DNA of 64,000 nucleotides, from positions 1-64,000 of the forward strand of contig NZ_JASHKQ010000002.1 of NCBI RefSeq assembly GCF_030056795.1, given 5' to 3'. Position numbers and translations under genes: made by a program. Positions 56,895-64,000 of this stretch are shown one piece after another. This DNA is from Rhodococcus sp. IEGM 1381. Lineage in GTDB: Bacteria; Actinomycetota; Actinomycetes; Mycobacteriales; Mycobacteriaceae. Each line of letters opens with the position of its first letter. Within the stretch, counting starts at the first letter, position 1. The notes beneath the pieces were generated by a model. It worked only from the letters and a program-made list of their open reading frames with translations, made no database searches and was not told where the DNA came from.

Positions 56895-58406
56895 CTAGTC
56901 GCCCGTGGAGGCATGTGATTTCAGAGTGCCGATGTGCTTGCGTCCCTTGACTGCGTACCACAGCAGGCCTACGCCCAGGATGCCACCGATGTAGACGAAC
57001 GCACCGAACGTGTTGTACCAGGGGGTTCCGTACACGGCCTCGCGCGGCCACGCGAGGTTGATCGCCATCCCTGCGCCCCACACCACTGCCGCGATGTTGA
57101 CCGGCAGGCCCCACCTGCCCATCGTGAAGTACCCGCCGGGCTTCAGATCTGCCGGCGGCCACTCGCCCTTCACTCGTTTGACCAACAGCGGCCCGGTGAC
57201 CATCAGATACGCGAGGTAGATCATGATGATCGCGATCGAGGTGAGGACCGTGAAGATCTGCGGCTGACCGATGTTGACGACGAGAATGACGATGGCCAGC
57301 ACGCCGATGGTCACCGCGGGCACCACCGGGGTCTGGGTCTTCGGATTCACCTTGGCCAGACTCTCCCCGAAGGGCAACGCGTTGTCTCGCGCCATGGCGA
57401 ACGTGAGCCGGATCGCCGCGGTGTGCACCGCCAGTGAGCAGACGAAGACCGCAATGACGATGCAGATGAGGAAGACGGTGCCCAGCGGGCCCCACATCAC
57501 CGATTCGACGATGGACTGCAGGCTGCCGTCGGGGCTGCCGAGGGAAGGATCGTTCAGGTCCGGCGCGGCCATGACGGCGAACACCAGGATGGCTCCGCCG
57601 ATGACGAACGAGGCGAGGATGGCGCGAAAGATCGCTTTGGGGGCGGTGCGCCGAGGTTCGACGGTTTCCTCCCCGAGCGAACTCGCGGTGTCGAATCCGT
57701 ACATGACGTAACCCGACGCCAGCGACGCGACCAGGAAGGCACCGAGGTAGCCGCCGCTCTCACCGGCACCGTAGCCGTTGGAGGAGAAAAACACCTCGGG
57801 CCCCCGAGTGATGTTGGCCGCGAGCAGGATCGCGATGAGAACAGCCGCAACGAGTTCGATGAACACACCCGCACTGTTGATCATTGCCATCAGTCGAACG
57901 CCCAGCGCGTTGATCAAGGTGGTGATGGCGATCAGAATGGCACCGAGCAGTACTGCGTTGGCCGCGAAGTCAGTGGCACCCGAGCCGTCACCGATGATCT
58001 GAAATCCGCTCCAGATGCGCGGCAAATTCAGCTGCAGAGCCAGGGCAACGGCGGCCAGTGTCACGATCGATGCCGTGAGCATCAACCAGCCCGCCGACCA
58101 ACCGACGATCCTGCGGCCCAACAGCTTCGACCAGTTGTACACCGATCCCGCCACCGGATACTTCGCGGCCAACTCCATGAAGCACAGTGCCACGCAGAGC
58201 TGACCGACGAAGACCGCAGGCCACGACCACAGGTACGCCGGCCCGGCGGTGCCGAAACCGAAGTAGAACAGCTGGAACGTGCCGGTGAGAATCGAGATGT
58301 AGCTGACGCCTGCGGCGAAGCTGGCGAATTTGCCGAGACTGCGGTCGAGCGATTCCTTGTAGCCGAAATCGTCCATCCCGCTCGAGTTGTCGTTCAGTAA
58401 TGCCAT
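56895..58406 (-). CDS. APC-family amino acid/amine permease
   Basis: A 503-residue membrane protein with about twelve segments. Features are ASFAAGVSYISILTGTFQLF near residue 30, the consensus-like FMELAAKYPVAGSVYNWSKL, and SGYVMYGFDTASSLGEETVE. It should import an amino acid, GABA or an amino alcohol. ATG 58406 is chosen for the spacing to GGAAAGG. It lies between aldehyde dehydrogenase and GMC oxidoreductase genes, pointing to uptake of their substrate. Confidence 0.87.
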   Translation of the reverse strand: MALLNDNSSGMDDFGYKESLDRSLGKFASFAAGVSYISILTGTFQLFYFGFGTAGPAYLWSWPAVFVGQLCVALCFMELAAKYPVAGSVYNWSKLLGRRIVGWSAGWLMLTASIVTLAAVALALQLNLPRIWSGFQIIGDGSGATDFAANAVLLGAILIAITTLINALGVRLMAMINSAGVFIELVAAVLIAILLAANITRGPEVFFSSNGYGAGESGGYLGAFLVASLASGYVMYGFDTASSLGEETVEPRRTAPKAIFRAILASFVIGGAILVFAVMAAPDLNDPSLGSPDGSLQSIVESVMWGPLGTVFLICIVIAVFVCSLAVHTAAIRLTFAMARDNALPFGESLAKVNPKTQTPVVPAVTIGVLAIVILVVNIGQPQIFTVLTSIAIIMIYLAYLMVTGPLLVKRVKGEWPPADLKPGGYFTMGRWGLPVNIAAVVWGAGMAINLAWPREAVYGTPWYNTFGAFVYIGGILGVGLLWYAVKGRKHIGTLKSHASTGD

Positions 58407-58430
58407 GCCTGTGGCCTTTCCCATCGTGCT

Positions 58431-59957
58431 CTATCGGGTACCGAACCACCCCGCCGCTGTAGGTGAGGTGTTGTGCCAAATATGCTTCGCTTCTTGATAT
58501 TCGGACATACCGGACGGACCGAGTTCGCGGCCGTTCCCGGACTGCTTGAAGCCGCCCCATTCTGCGGCCGCCGTGTAGACACCGAAGTCGTTGAGCCACA
58601 CCGTTCCATGGCGAAGCCCACGCACCATTCTTTCGCCTCGTGCGGCGTCGGAGGTACGAACTCCCGCGGCGAGACCGTAATTCGTATCGTTGCCCAGCAG
58701 CAGCGCTTCGGCCTCGGTGTCGAAGCGCTCCACAGTGAGTATGGGCCCGAATGTCTCCTCCTGCACGATATTCATGGACCGATTGCAATGATCGAAAATC
58801 GTAGGGAGGAAATAGCTGCCCTTCTCCAGAGCAGCATCGTCCGGTTTCGTTCCGCCGACAACCAGCGTCGCGCCCTCGTCGATGCCGCCCGCGACGAAGC
58901 CTTCGATCTTCTCGCGCTGCGCCTGCGACACCAGCGGTCCGGTCTCGCTGGCCGGGTCCATACCCGGCCCCATCACGATGGTCTTCGCGCGCTCTGCCAC
59001 AGCGGCCACGAACCGGTCGGCCACGGATTCCTCGATGATCAGTCGTGTACCAGCCGAACACACCTGACCTGAATGCAGAAACACTCCCGTCAGCACGTTG
59101 TCGACCGAGTCGGCGAACGACTGCTCGTCGGCCACCGCGTCGGCGAACACGATGTGCGGATTCTTGCCGCCGAGTTCGACGGCTACCTTGGTGACGTTCT
59201 CGGCCGCAGCGGCCAGGATATGCCTGCCTGTCGCCAGCCCACCGGTAAAGGAAATGAAATCGACGTCACGGTTTCTGGTGAGCGCATCTCCGAGGACTGC
59301 GCCGCTGCCCTGCAGCAGATTCACCACACCCTCAGGTACACCTGCTTCCTCGACCAGCTTGGTGAATGCGATGGTGCTCAGCGGGGTCACTTCGCTCGGT
59401 TTGAGTACCATCGTGCAACCGGCCGCAAGCGCCGGGGCGATCTTCCACGAGATCTGCAGCAGCGGGTAGTTCCACGGTGCGATCATGACGCACACACCGA
59501 TCGGCTCGTGTACTACGCGGCTGAGAATTTCGGGCCGGTCGACATCGATCAGTCGATCTGCTTGAACCACAGCGAGATCGGCATAGAAGCGGAACACCGA
59601 CGTGACGTCGTCGATGTCGATCTCACTCTCGCCGAACGTCTTGCCGGTATCGAGGGTCTCGATGTGCGCCAACTTCGCCTTGTCCCGTTGGAGCAAGTCT
59701 GCGATGCGATTGAGCAGATCACTGCGCTCACCCACCGTCACCGAGCGCCACGGCCCATCGTCGAACGCCGACCGCGCCGCTGCCACCGCGCGCAAAGCGT
59801 CGTCGGGCGTGGCCTCGTCCACGACGGCCACCGTGCTGCCGTCGGACGGATCGACGATGTCGCGGGTCCCACCGTCACCGGACCCCTGCCACTGCCCGTC
59901 GACGAACAACGACGGCCGCAGTGAGGTCGGATCGAATCCTGCATCGGAGTCGGTCAC
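58431..59957 (-). CDS. Aldehyde dehydrogenase (betaine-aldehyde type)
   Basis: A 508-residue NAD(P)-dependent aldehyde dehydrogenase. The N-terminus has WNYPLLQISWKIAPALAAGC, the Glu motif is KVAVELGGKNPHIVFADA, and the catalytic Cys is in FLHSGQVCSAGTRLIIEE. GTG 59957 starts VTDSDAGFDPTSLRPSLFVD; the open frame to 60182 overlaps the DUF664 gene and is Arg-rich. It heads the set ALDH - permease - GMC oxidoreductase, which together could take up an amino alcohol and oxidise it to a betaine-like acid. Confidence 0.9.
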   Translation of the reverse strand: MTDSDAGFDPTSLRPSLFVDGQWQGSGDGGTRDIVDPSDGSTVAVVDEATPDDALRAVAAARSAFDDGPWRSVTVGERSDLLNRIADLLQRDKAKLAHIETLDTGKTFGESEIDIDDVTSVFRFYADLAVVQADRLIDVDRPEILSRVVHEPIGVCVMIAPWNYPLLQISWKIAPALAAGCTMVLKPSEVTPLSTIAFTKLVEEAGVPEGVVNLLQGSGAVLGDALTRNRDVDFISFTGGLATGRHILAAAAENVTKVAVELGGKNPHIVFADAVADEQSFADSVDNVLTGVFLHSGQVCSAGTRLIIEESVADRFVAAVAERAKTIVMGPGMDPASETGPLVSQAQREKIEGFVAGGIDEGATLVVGGTKPDDAALEKGSYFLPTIFDHCNRSMNIVQEETFGPILTVERFDTEAEALLLGNDTNYGLAAGVRTSDAARGERMVRGLRHGTVWLNDFGVYTAAAEWGGFKQSGNGRELGPSGMSEYQEAKHIWHNTSPTAAGWFGTR

Positions 59958-60007
59958 TCGACACCTTCTTCCGTGTGGGGGCCTGTTGGTGTGTCTACGG
60001 TATGCCC

Positions 60008-60523
60008 TCAGCGGCCGGTGACTCCATCGATCTGTTCGCGGATGATGTCCGCGTGCCCGTTGTGCCGCGCATATTCGCCGATCATGTGCACGTAGACCAT
60101 CCTCAGTGACATCGGCCCGCCTCGAAAATCGACCGGATCCTCGAACGAGTGTTGGGCAGCGACCACGTCCGAGGCCGCGCACTCGGCAGCGAATCGCGCG
60201 AAGTCCGACTCGGCACTCGATGCCGTCGCTCCCAGGAAGTCGAAGTCCTTTCCCAACGCGGCGTCGTACATCGGCTGGAACGACATCGAAGCCAGCCGCT
60301 CTCGAAACCAGATGCGTTCGACCTTCGCGAGGTGACGGACGAGTCCGAGGAGGGAGAGCGTCGAGTGCGAGGAGGGGCGGCGCGCAAGCTGTTCGGCATC
60401 TGCACCGGCGCAGATGTTCATCAACGTAGCTCGATGCCAGCGCAGCACTCCTTCGAGAATCGGTCTGTCGTCACCGACGAGCGGACCGTCGACGGGATCG
60501 GGCGTGGGTGCTGTGAAGCTCAT
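60008..60523 (-). CDS. DinB/DUF664 family protein
   Basis: A 171-residue protein of the mycothiol-transferase-like DinB superfamily. The metal-ligand histidines lie in LGLVRHLAKVERIWFRE and MIGEYARHNGHADIIREQ. The DUF664 start is LEGVLRWHRATLMNICAG. ATG 60523 is used; an ATG six codons earlier is possible. Members are thought to be thiol-S-transferases. It lies 50 bp upstream of the aldehyde dehydrogenase gene on the same strand. Confidence 0.82.
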   Translation of the reverse strand: MSFTAPTPDPVDGPLVGDDRPILEGVLRWHRATLMNICAGADAEQLARRPSSHSTLSLLGLVRHLAKVERIWFRERLASMSFQPMYDAALGKDFDFLGATASSAESDFARFAAECAASDVVAAQHSFEDPVDFRGGPMSLRMVYVHMIGEYARHNGHADIIREQIDGVTGR

Positions 60524-60628
60524 GCTGCGATTGTCGAGCATGGAGTGAATTCAGCCGAACGACCCGCCCGAACAGAGTATGAGCCCGAGCAACGACCCAT
60601 TCGGACAATTCGCATTACGGTGGGGTTC

Positions 60629-60883
60629 ATGACTATCGAAGATGTGGGCGGCAGGCGAACGGTGACGGCGGACGAGCTTCTTCTGTTGGTGGGTGATCAT
60701 CTCCTCATCGAGGAGGGTGTCGCGACCGGGTTCATCGAAAGCGCCGGGCAGATAGCCGAGAGCGTAGCGGTGACTGTCACCGATGGCGTCGACGGAACCA
60801 CGACGACCGAGCGTGTTTTTCTTCCCGACGCCGAGGTGACCATCGAACCGGCCGATCGCGGACGCGCCCCCGTCACGCTGTGA
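60629..60883 (+). CDS. Hypothetical protein, 84 aa
   Basis: An acidic protein MTIEDVGGRRTVTADELLLL with one helix and strand-rich rest (SVAVTVTDGVDGTTTTERVF, LPDAEVTIEPADRGRAP). I do not recognise it. ATG 60629 is set by the upstream GTGGGG and by the switch from Arg/Ser-rich to ordinary composition. It is divergent from the DUF664 gene. Confidence 0.55.
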   Translation: MTIEDVGGRRTVTADELLLLVGDHLLIEEGVATGFIESAGQIAESVAVTVTDGVDGTTTTERVFLPDAEVTIEPADRGRAPVTL

Positions 60884-61010
60884 CGGGTGAAGACGGCCTG
60901 CTCAGAAGTACATTGGTGTAACTCGAGAAACTTGGATCACACCAGTCACACTGGTACCTAACTGAGCTAGGGTGGCGGAAACCCGTCACCGTTCAGGAGG
61001 GCTATCGACA

Positions 61011-61949
61011 GTGCGATCCGGCCGAGCACAACCGACGATTCGCGTCGCTGTGGTCACCTGTGCGGCTGCACTTGCCCTCGGCACGGGCATGGGCTCGGCG
61101 ATGGCCCAGCCCGACCCGTCGACCGCCAAGACCGATACGTCGACCCAGGTCACGGCGGTTACAGACGCACCACGTTCGGCCGACGCACAGCAGTACAACG
61201 ATGCACAGAATGCTCTGGTCAAGGGCCGATACGTTGCCGGTTTCGCCGCACTGGATGCCGTTGCGGCCGCGGCACCGGACGATGCCAATGTGGCAGCGCT
61301 GCAGACGTTCTATGCCACCGCCGATGCCGACGCGCGTGCACAACACTCGGCTCGCCTCCGCACCCTGTCTCCTATGCTCGCCGATGCTGTCGATCGAGCC
61401 ATCGCCGTCATCGACCGAGCCGCGACCGAGACGATCGACTTCGCACCGGACACCGACGGGCCGCGTACCGCGATCGTGGTGCTCGGTCTCGGTCTGAACA
61501 GAGACGGCAGCATGGCCCCGGAGTTGGTCGAGCGGCTACGGGCCGCCGTCGCGGTCGCAGAGCGCTCCCCCGAATCGCCCATCGTCGTCACCGGTGGAAA
61601 TCCGCAGAGCGGCATCACCGAGGCCGAAGCGATGAAGAATTGGCTGATCGACAACGAGATCGCGGCCGACCGCATTCACACCGAGGCCACCGCGAATTCG
61701 ACGGTACAGAACGCGCAGCGCGCCACCTCGCTGGCCGCGGAGATCGGTGCTGTGAATCTGGTGCTCGCAACAACTCCCAGCCACCTTCGACGAGCGATCT
61801 CCGACTTTGAGATCGCTGGTGCCGACGTGATCGGTGCTGCGACAGACACTCCCGACGATCTCCCGGACCTTCCCGCGCTCGCTCCGACGGCACGGTTGGG
61901 CATGACCGTCGACGCCACCAAGATCCTCGGGATACCGCGCACCTACTGA
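61011..61949 (+). CDS. Exported YdcF-like (DUF218) protein
   Basis: A 312-residue protein. GTG 61011 follows AGGAGGG by 9 bases and gives a signal peptide (VRSGRAQPTIRVAVVTCAAA, then LALGTGMGSAMAQ) with a cleavage site after MAQ or AMA. Residues 45-140 are helical repeats, and the DUF218 domain follows: TAIVVLGLGLNRDGSMAPEL, IVVTGGNPQSGITEAEAMKN, with the Gly and acidic residues of the family. DUF218 proteins have been linked to envelope metabolism and vancomycin resistance; the reaction is unknown. Confidence 0.85.
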   Translation: MRSGRAQPTIRVAVVTCAAALALGTGMGSAMAQPDPSTAKTDTSTQVTAVTDAPRSADAQQYNDAQNALVKGRYVAGFAALDAVAAAAPDDANVAALQTFYATADADARAQHSARLRTLSPMLADAVDRAIAVIDRAATETIDFAPDTDGPRTAIVVLGLGLNRDGSMAPELVERLRAAVAVAERSPESPIVVTGGNPQSGITEAEAMKNWLIDNEIAADRIHTEATANSTVQNAQRATSLAAEIGAVNLVLATTPSHLRRAISDFEIAGADVIGAATDTPDDLPDLPALAPTARLGMTVDATKILGIPRTY

Positions 61950-62536
61950 CGCGTCCACCCTCGCAGTACCGACTCCGTCCCGGCGTCGAACATCGCACGA
62001 CGAATCTCGTCGTCGGGATTCGTGGGCATCGCCAACTCCAGCGACACCAACCCGTGCACGATCGCCCAGAACGAATGGCTGATCAAGTCGACCGATGCGC
62101 CGCTCATGGTGCCGACCGCGACGGCGCGCGCTACCGCCTCCCGAAGCGGGTCCATCGCTGCGGCGGCGAGTTGTGCCTCTTCGGATACATCGACCGGACC
62201 GAGTACGCCGCCGAACATCACCGCGTATAGATGCGGGTTGTGCAGAGCCCAGTGCCGGTACGCAACGGCAAGTTCGCGTAGATCGACCTCGGGGTCGCCG
62301 GTGACGGAAACGCTGCGCTGCGCGTCACCGAAACTCGAGAACGACGCAGCGAACAGGGCCACCAGCAGTTCGGCGCGACCACCGAACAGCGAATAGATGG
62401 CTGTGGTCGAAGTGCCCTGCGCGGCCGCGAGCTTACGGAGTGACAGCGAGTCGACGCCGTGTTGCGCAACGCTTTCCGCCGCGGCTTCGAGTAGCCGGGT
62501 GCGTAGTTCGGAATCGTGAATTCTGGGTCTCGCCAC
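61943..62536 (-). CDS. TetR-family transcriptional regulator
   Basis: A 197-residue regulator with N-terminal HTH (LSLRKLAAAQGTSTTAIYSL) and a C-terminal ligand domain of the WHG/TetR_C type (YRHWALHNPHLYAVMFGGVL). It is divergent from the DUF4188 gene, with an operator-like sequence between them, and probably represses that gene and itself. It overlaps the end of the convergent YdcF-like gene by 7 bp. Confidence 0.9.
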   Translation of the reverse strand: MARPRIHDSELRTRLLEAAAESVAQHGVDSLSLRKLAAAQGTSTTAIYSLFGGRAELLVALFAASFSSFGDAQRSVSVTGDPEVDLRELAVAYRHWALHNPHLYAVMFGGVLGPVDVSEEAQLAAAAMDPLREAVARAVAVGTMSGASVDLISHSFWAIVHGLVSLELAMPTNPDDEIRRAMFDAGTESVLRGWTRQ

Positions 62537-62552
62537 TTGCGAAACTTACCAC

Positions 62553-62573
62553 AACAGTGTTTTATAACAGTGT
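62553..62573. promoter_or_regulatory. Likely TetR operator between divergent genes
   Basis: AACAGTGT repeated directly at 62553-62560 and 62566-62573, with the palindrome TGTT-TTAT-AACA centred in it. It sits 16 bp before the TetR start and 40 bp before the DUF4188 start. Confidence 0.6.
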
Positions 62574-62613
62574 CACAGAAATCGCTCGACACCCGAACAG
62601 ACGGGAACACGTC

Positions 62614-63093
62614 ATGCCATCCATCATCGACGGCCGCCGCACGGTCGAAGCCGACCGCGACACCGTCACGGTCTTTCTCATCGGAATGCGTATCAACAAT
62701 CCCCTTGCCGTTCGCTCCTGGCTTCCCGCGGTGCGCGCGATGCCTCGGATCCTCAGCCATCTCGAGCAGGATCCAGCCTCCGGACTGCTCGGCTACCACT
62801 CGTGGTTGGGCCGCACCACCATGCTGGTCAGCTATTGGCGCAACGCGGAAGACCTGACGCGATTTGCCTCCGATCCCGACGCACCACATGCACCCGCCTG
62901 GCGCGCCTTCAACCGATCGGTCGCTGCGACCGGTCATGTCGGCGTATGGCACGAAACCTATACCGCGACAGCACAGAACAGTGAGGCGATCTACGTCAAC
63001 ATGCCGTCGTTCGGCCTCTCGGGAGCCATCGGTGGAATCCCGGTCGGCACAGGCTCGCACACGTGGAAGCAGCGAATGAAGTCCGTGAAGTAG
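62614..63093 (+). CDS. DUF4188 family protein
   Basis: A 159-residue protein. Features are TVTVFLIGMRINNPLAVRSW, then LLGYHSWLGRTTMLVSYWRN and HVGVWHETYTATAQNSEAIY, typical of DUF4188, a heme-free dimeric alpha/beta-barrel group related to monooxygenase-like proteins. ATG 62614 is used. TetR control by the divergent neighbour suggests a role in response to a small molecule; this is inference. Confidence 0.8.
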   Translation: MPSIIDGRRTVEADRDTVTVFLIGMRINNPLAVRSWLPAVRAMPRILSHLEQDPASGLLGYHSWLGRTTMLVSYWRNAEDLTRFASDPDAPHAPAWRAFNRSVAATGHVGVWHETYTATAQNSEAIYVNMPSFGLSGAIGGIPVGTGSHTWKQRMKSVK

Positions 63094-63104
63094 GCCCGTA
63101 CGAG

Positions 63105-64000
63105 CTAGAGGAAGTTCCCAGCTCGCGCGGCGATGTCGAGAACGGGTTGAGGAAAGACTCCCAGTGCCACGGTGACGAGCACCGAGACCCCGATCGCGCA
63201 TGACACCGGCGCGGTAGGACGCACCATGGTGACGGTCCGGTCTGTGGGATCGGTGAAGAACATCAGCACTATCACTCGCACGTAGAAGAACGCCGCGATT
63301 GCACTGCACACCACACCGACCACGACCAGTGCTGCTCCCCCGGCACCCGAGGCCGCGCTGAACACCGCGAACTTGCCGATGAAGCCGCTGGTGAGCGGGA
63401 TACCGGCGAACGAGAGCAGGAACAATCCGAACACTGCGGCAACGAGCGGTGAGCGTCGACCGACACCGGCCCACCGCTCCAGGTCGCCCACCTCACCGCG
63501 TTCGTCTCGGGCCAGACCGATAATGGCGAATCCACCCAACGTGCTGAAGGCGTAAGCAAGCAGGTAGAACATCGTGGCCGAGACACCCGAATCACCCACA
63601 TCACCTGAATTACCCAGCGCGGTCACTCCGGTGAGGATGAACCCGGTGTGCGCCACGGACGAGTAGGCCAGCATGCGTTTGACGTCGGTCTGCGTCACTG
63701 CAACAACCGAACCGAGCACCATCGTCGCGATGGCGATCACCCACAGCATCGGCCGCCAACTCGACTCGAGACCGGGCAGTGCCATTCCGAAGATTCGCAG
63801 AATCGCACCGAAGGCCGCCACCTTGGTCACGGTGGCCATCAGCGCCGTCACCGGCGTCGGTGAACCTTGGTAGACGTCTGGAATCCACGAATGAAAGGGC
63901 ACCGCACCGACTTTGAACAGCAAACCCACGGCCAGCAGTGCGGTTCCGATCAGAGCGAGCGATCTCCCCTGGCCGTCTGCGGCGATGGCGTCGGCAATGC
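63105..64000 (-). CDS. nuoN: NADH-quinone oxidoreductase subunit N (N-terminus outside window)
   Basis: A membrane subunit of complex I that takes part in proton pumping. The visible 297 residues contain the proton-translocation helix VGLLFKVGAVPFHSWIPDVY (the Lys and PFHxWxPD motif), TPVTALMATVTKVAAFGAI and AYSSVAHTGFILTGV, all typical of the NuoL/M/N antiporter-like fold. The C-terminus is complete at 63105; the start lies right of base 64000. Other nuo genes would be expected upstream on the minus strand. Confidence 0.93.
   Translation of the reverse strand, partial: IADAIAADGQGRSLALIGTALLAVGLLFKVGAVPFHSWIPDVYQGSPTPVTALMATVTKVAAFGAILRIFGMALPGLESSWRPMLWVIAIATMVLGSVVAVTQTDVKRMLAYSSVAHTGFILTGVTALGNSGDVGDSGVSATMFYLLAYAFSTLGGFAIIGLARDERGEVGDLERWAGVGRRSPLVAAVFGLFLLSFAGIPLTSGFIGKFAVFSAASGAGGAALVVVGVVCSAIAAFFYVRVIVLMFFTDPTDRTVTMVRPTAPVSCAIGVSVLVTVALGVFPQPVLDIAARAGNFL

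Overview
The window comes from a high-GC actinomycete of the order Mycobacteriales, most likely Rhodococcus or a close Nocardiaceae relative. The evidence is gene content and order: miaB / gluABCD / recX-recA / DUF3046 / glycosyltransferase, then clgR-pspA-pspM, pgsA, an ArgA-type acetyltransferase, ftsK, rnj-dapA-thyX and dapB. This is the order known from the recA-to-dapB region of mycobacteria and rhodococci. The recA gene has no intein.

Host left part (1-27.5 kb): tRNA modification (miaB), glutamate uptake (gluABCD), DNA repair (recA-recX with a LexA box and a PafBC-type promoter), envelope stress (clgR-pspA-pspM), phospholipid synthesis (pgsA), chromosome translocation (ftsK), RNA decay (rnj), lysine and thymidylate synthesis (dapA, thyX), a ribbon-helix-helix regulator with a tandem operator, zwf, a YcaQ-type DNA glycosylase, and an OFA-family transporter with its 38-residue small subunit.

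Middle part (27,702-47,200): a 19.5 kb integrated phage-like element of clearly lower GC than the host (mid-40s % by eye against mid-60s %). A large serine integrase inserted it into a flavodoxin/NAD(P)H-FMN-reductase-like gene. The two halves of that gene lie at 47,413-47,195 and 27,708-27,469 and join perfectly at a shared 7-bp core, AGTGCTT on the + strand. Nearly all element genes read leftward in one tightly coupled series: unknown protein, integrase, Prim-Pol replication protein, a set of tiny zinc-module and HNH/endonuclease-VII proteins chained by ATGA overlaps, terminase, portal, fused protease-capsid, connectors, tail tube, a frameshifted tail chaperone, tape measure and one 939-residue tail protein. 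I see no lysis genes, no recognisable repressor and no helicase. One membrane-anchored protein reads the other way at the left end. The element resembles the very small (about 14-16 kb) siphoviruses of Rhodococcus and Arthrobacter, or a self-packaging satellite. Its unusual points are the missing lysis module, four copies of one Cys4 module, a large palindrome next to the Prim-Pol gene, a possible RNA pseudoknot between GC-rich hairpins, a Pro/Val beta-repeat tail on the tape measure, and an octamer recurring in one orientation.

Host right part (47.2-64 kb): the interrupted flavodoxin gene, a TPR-like membrane protein and dapB form an operon. They are followed by an ABC ATPase, a zinc alcohol dehydrogenase, a GH63-like glucosidase, a cNMP/CBS/DUF294 protein, and an aldehyde dehydrogenase - APC permease - GMC oxidoreductase cluster that suggests amino-alcohol (choline-type) oxidation. 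Then come small regulators, a YdcF-type protein, a TetR/DUF4188 pair and the 3' part of nuoN.
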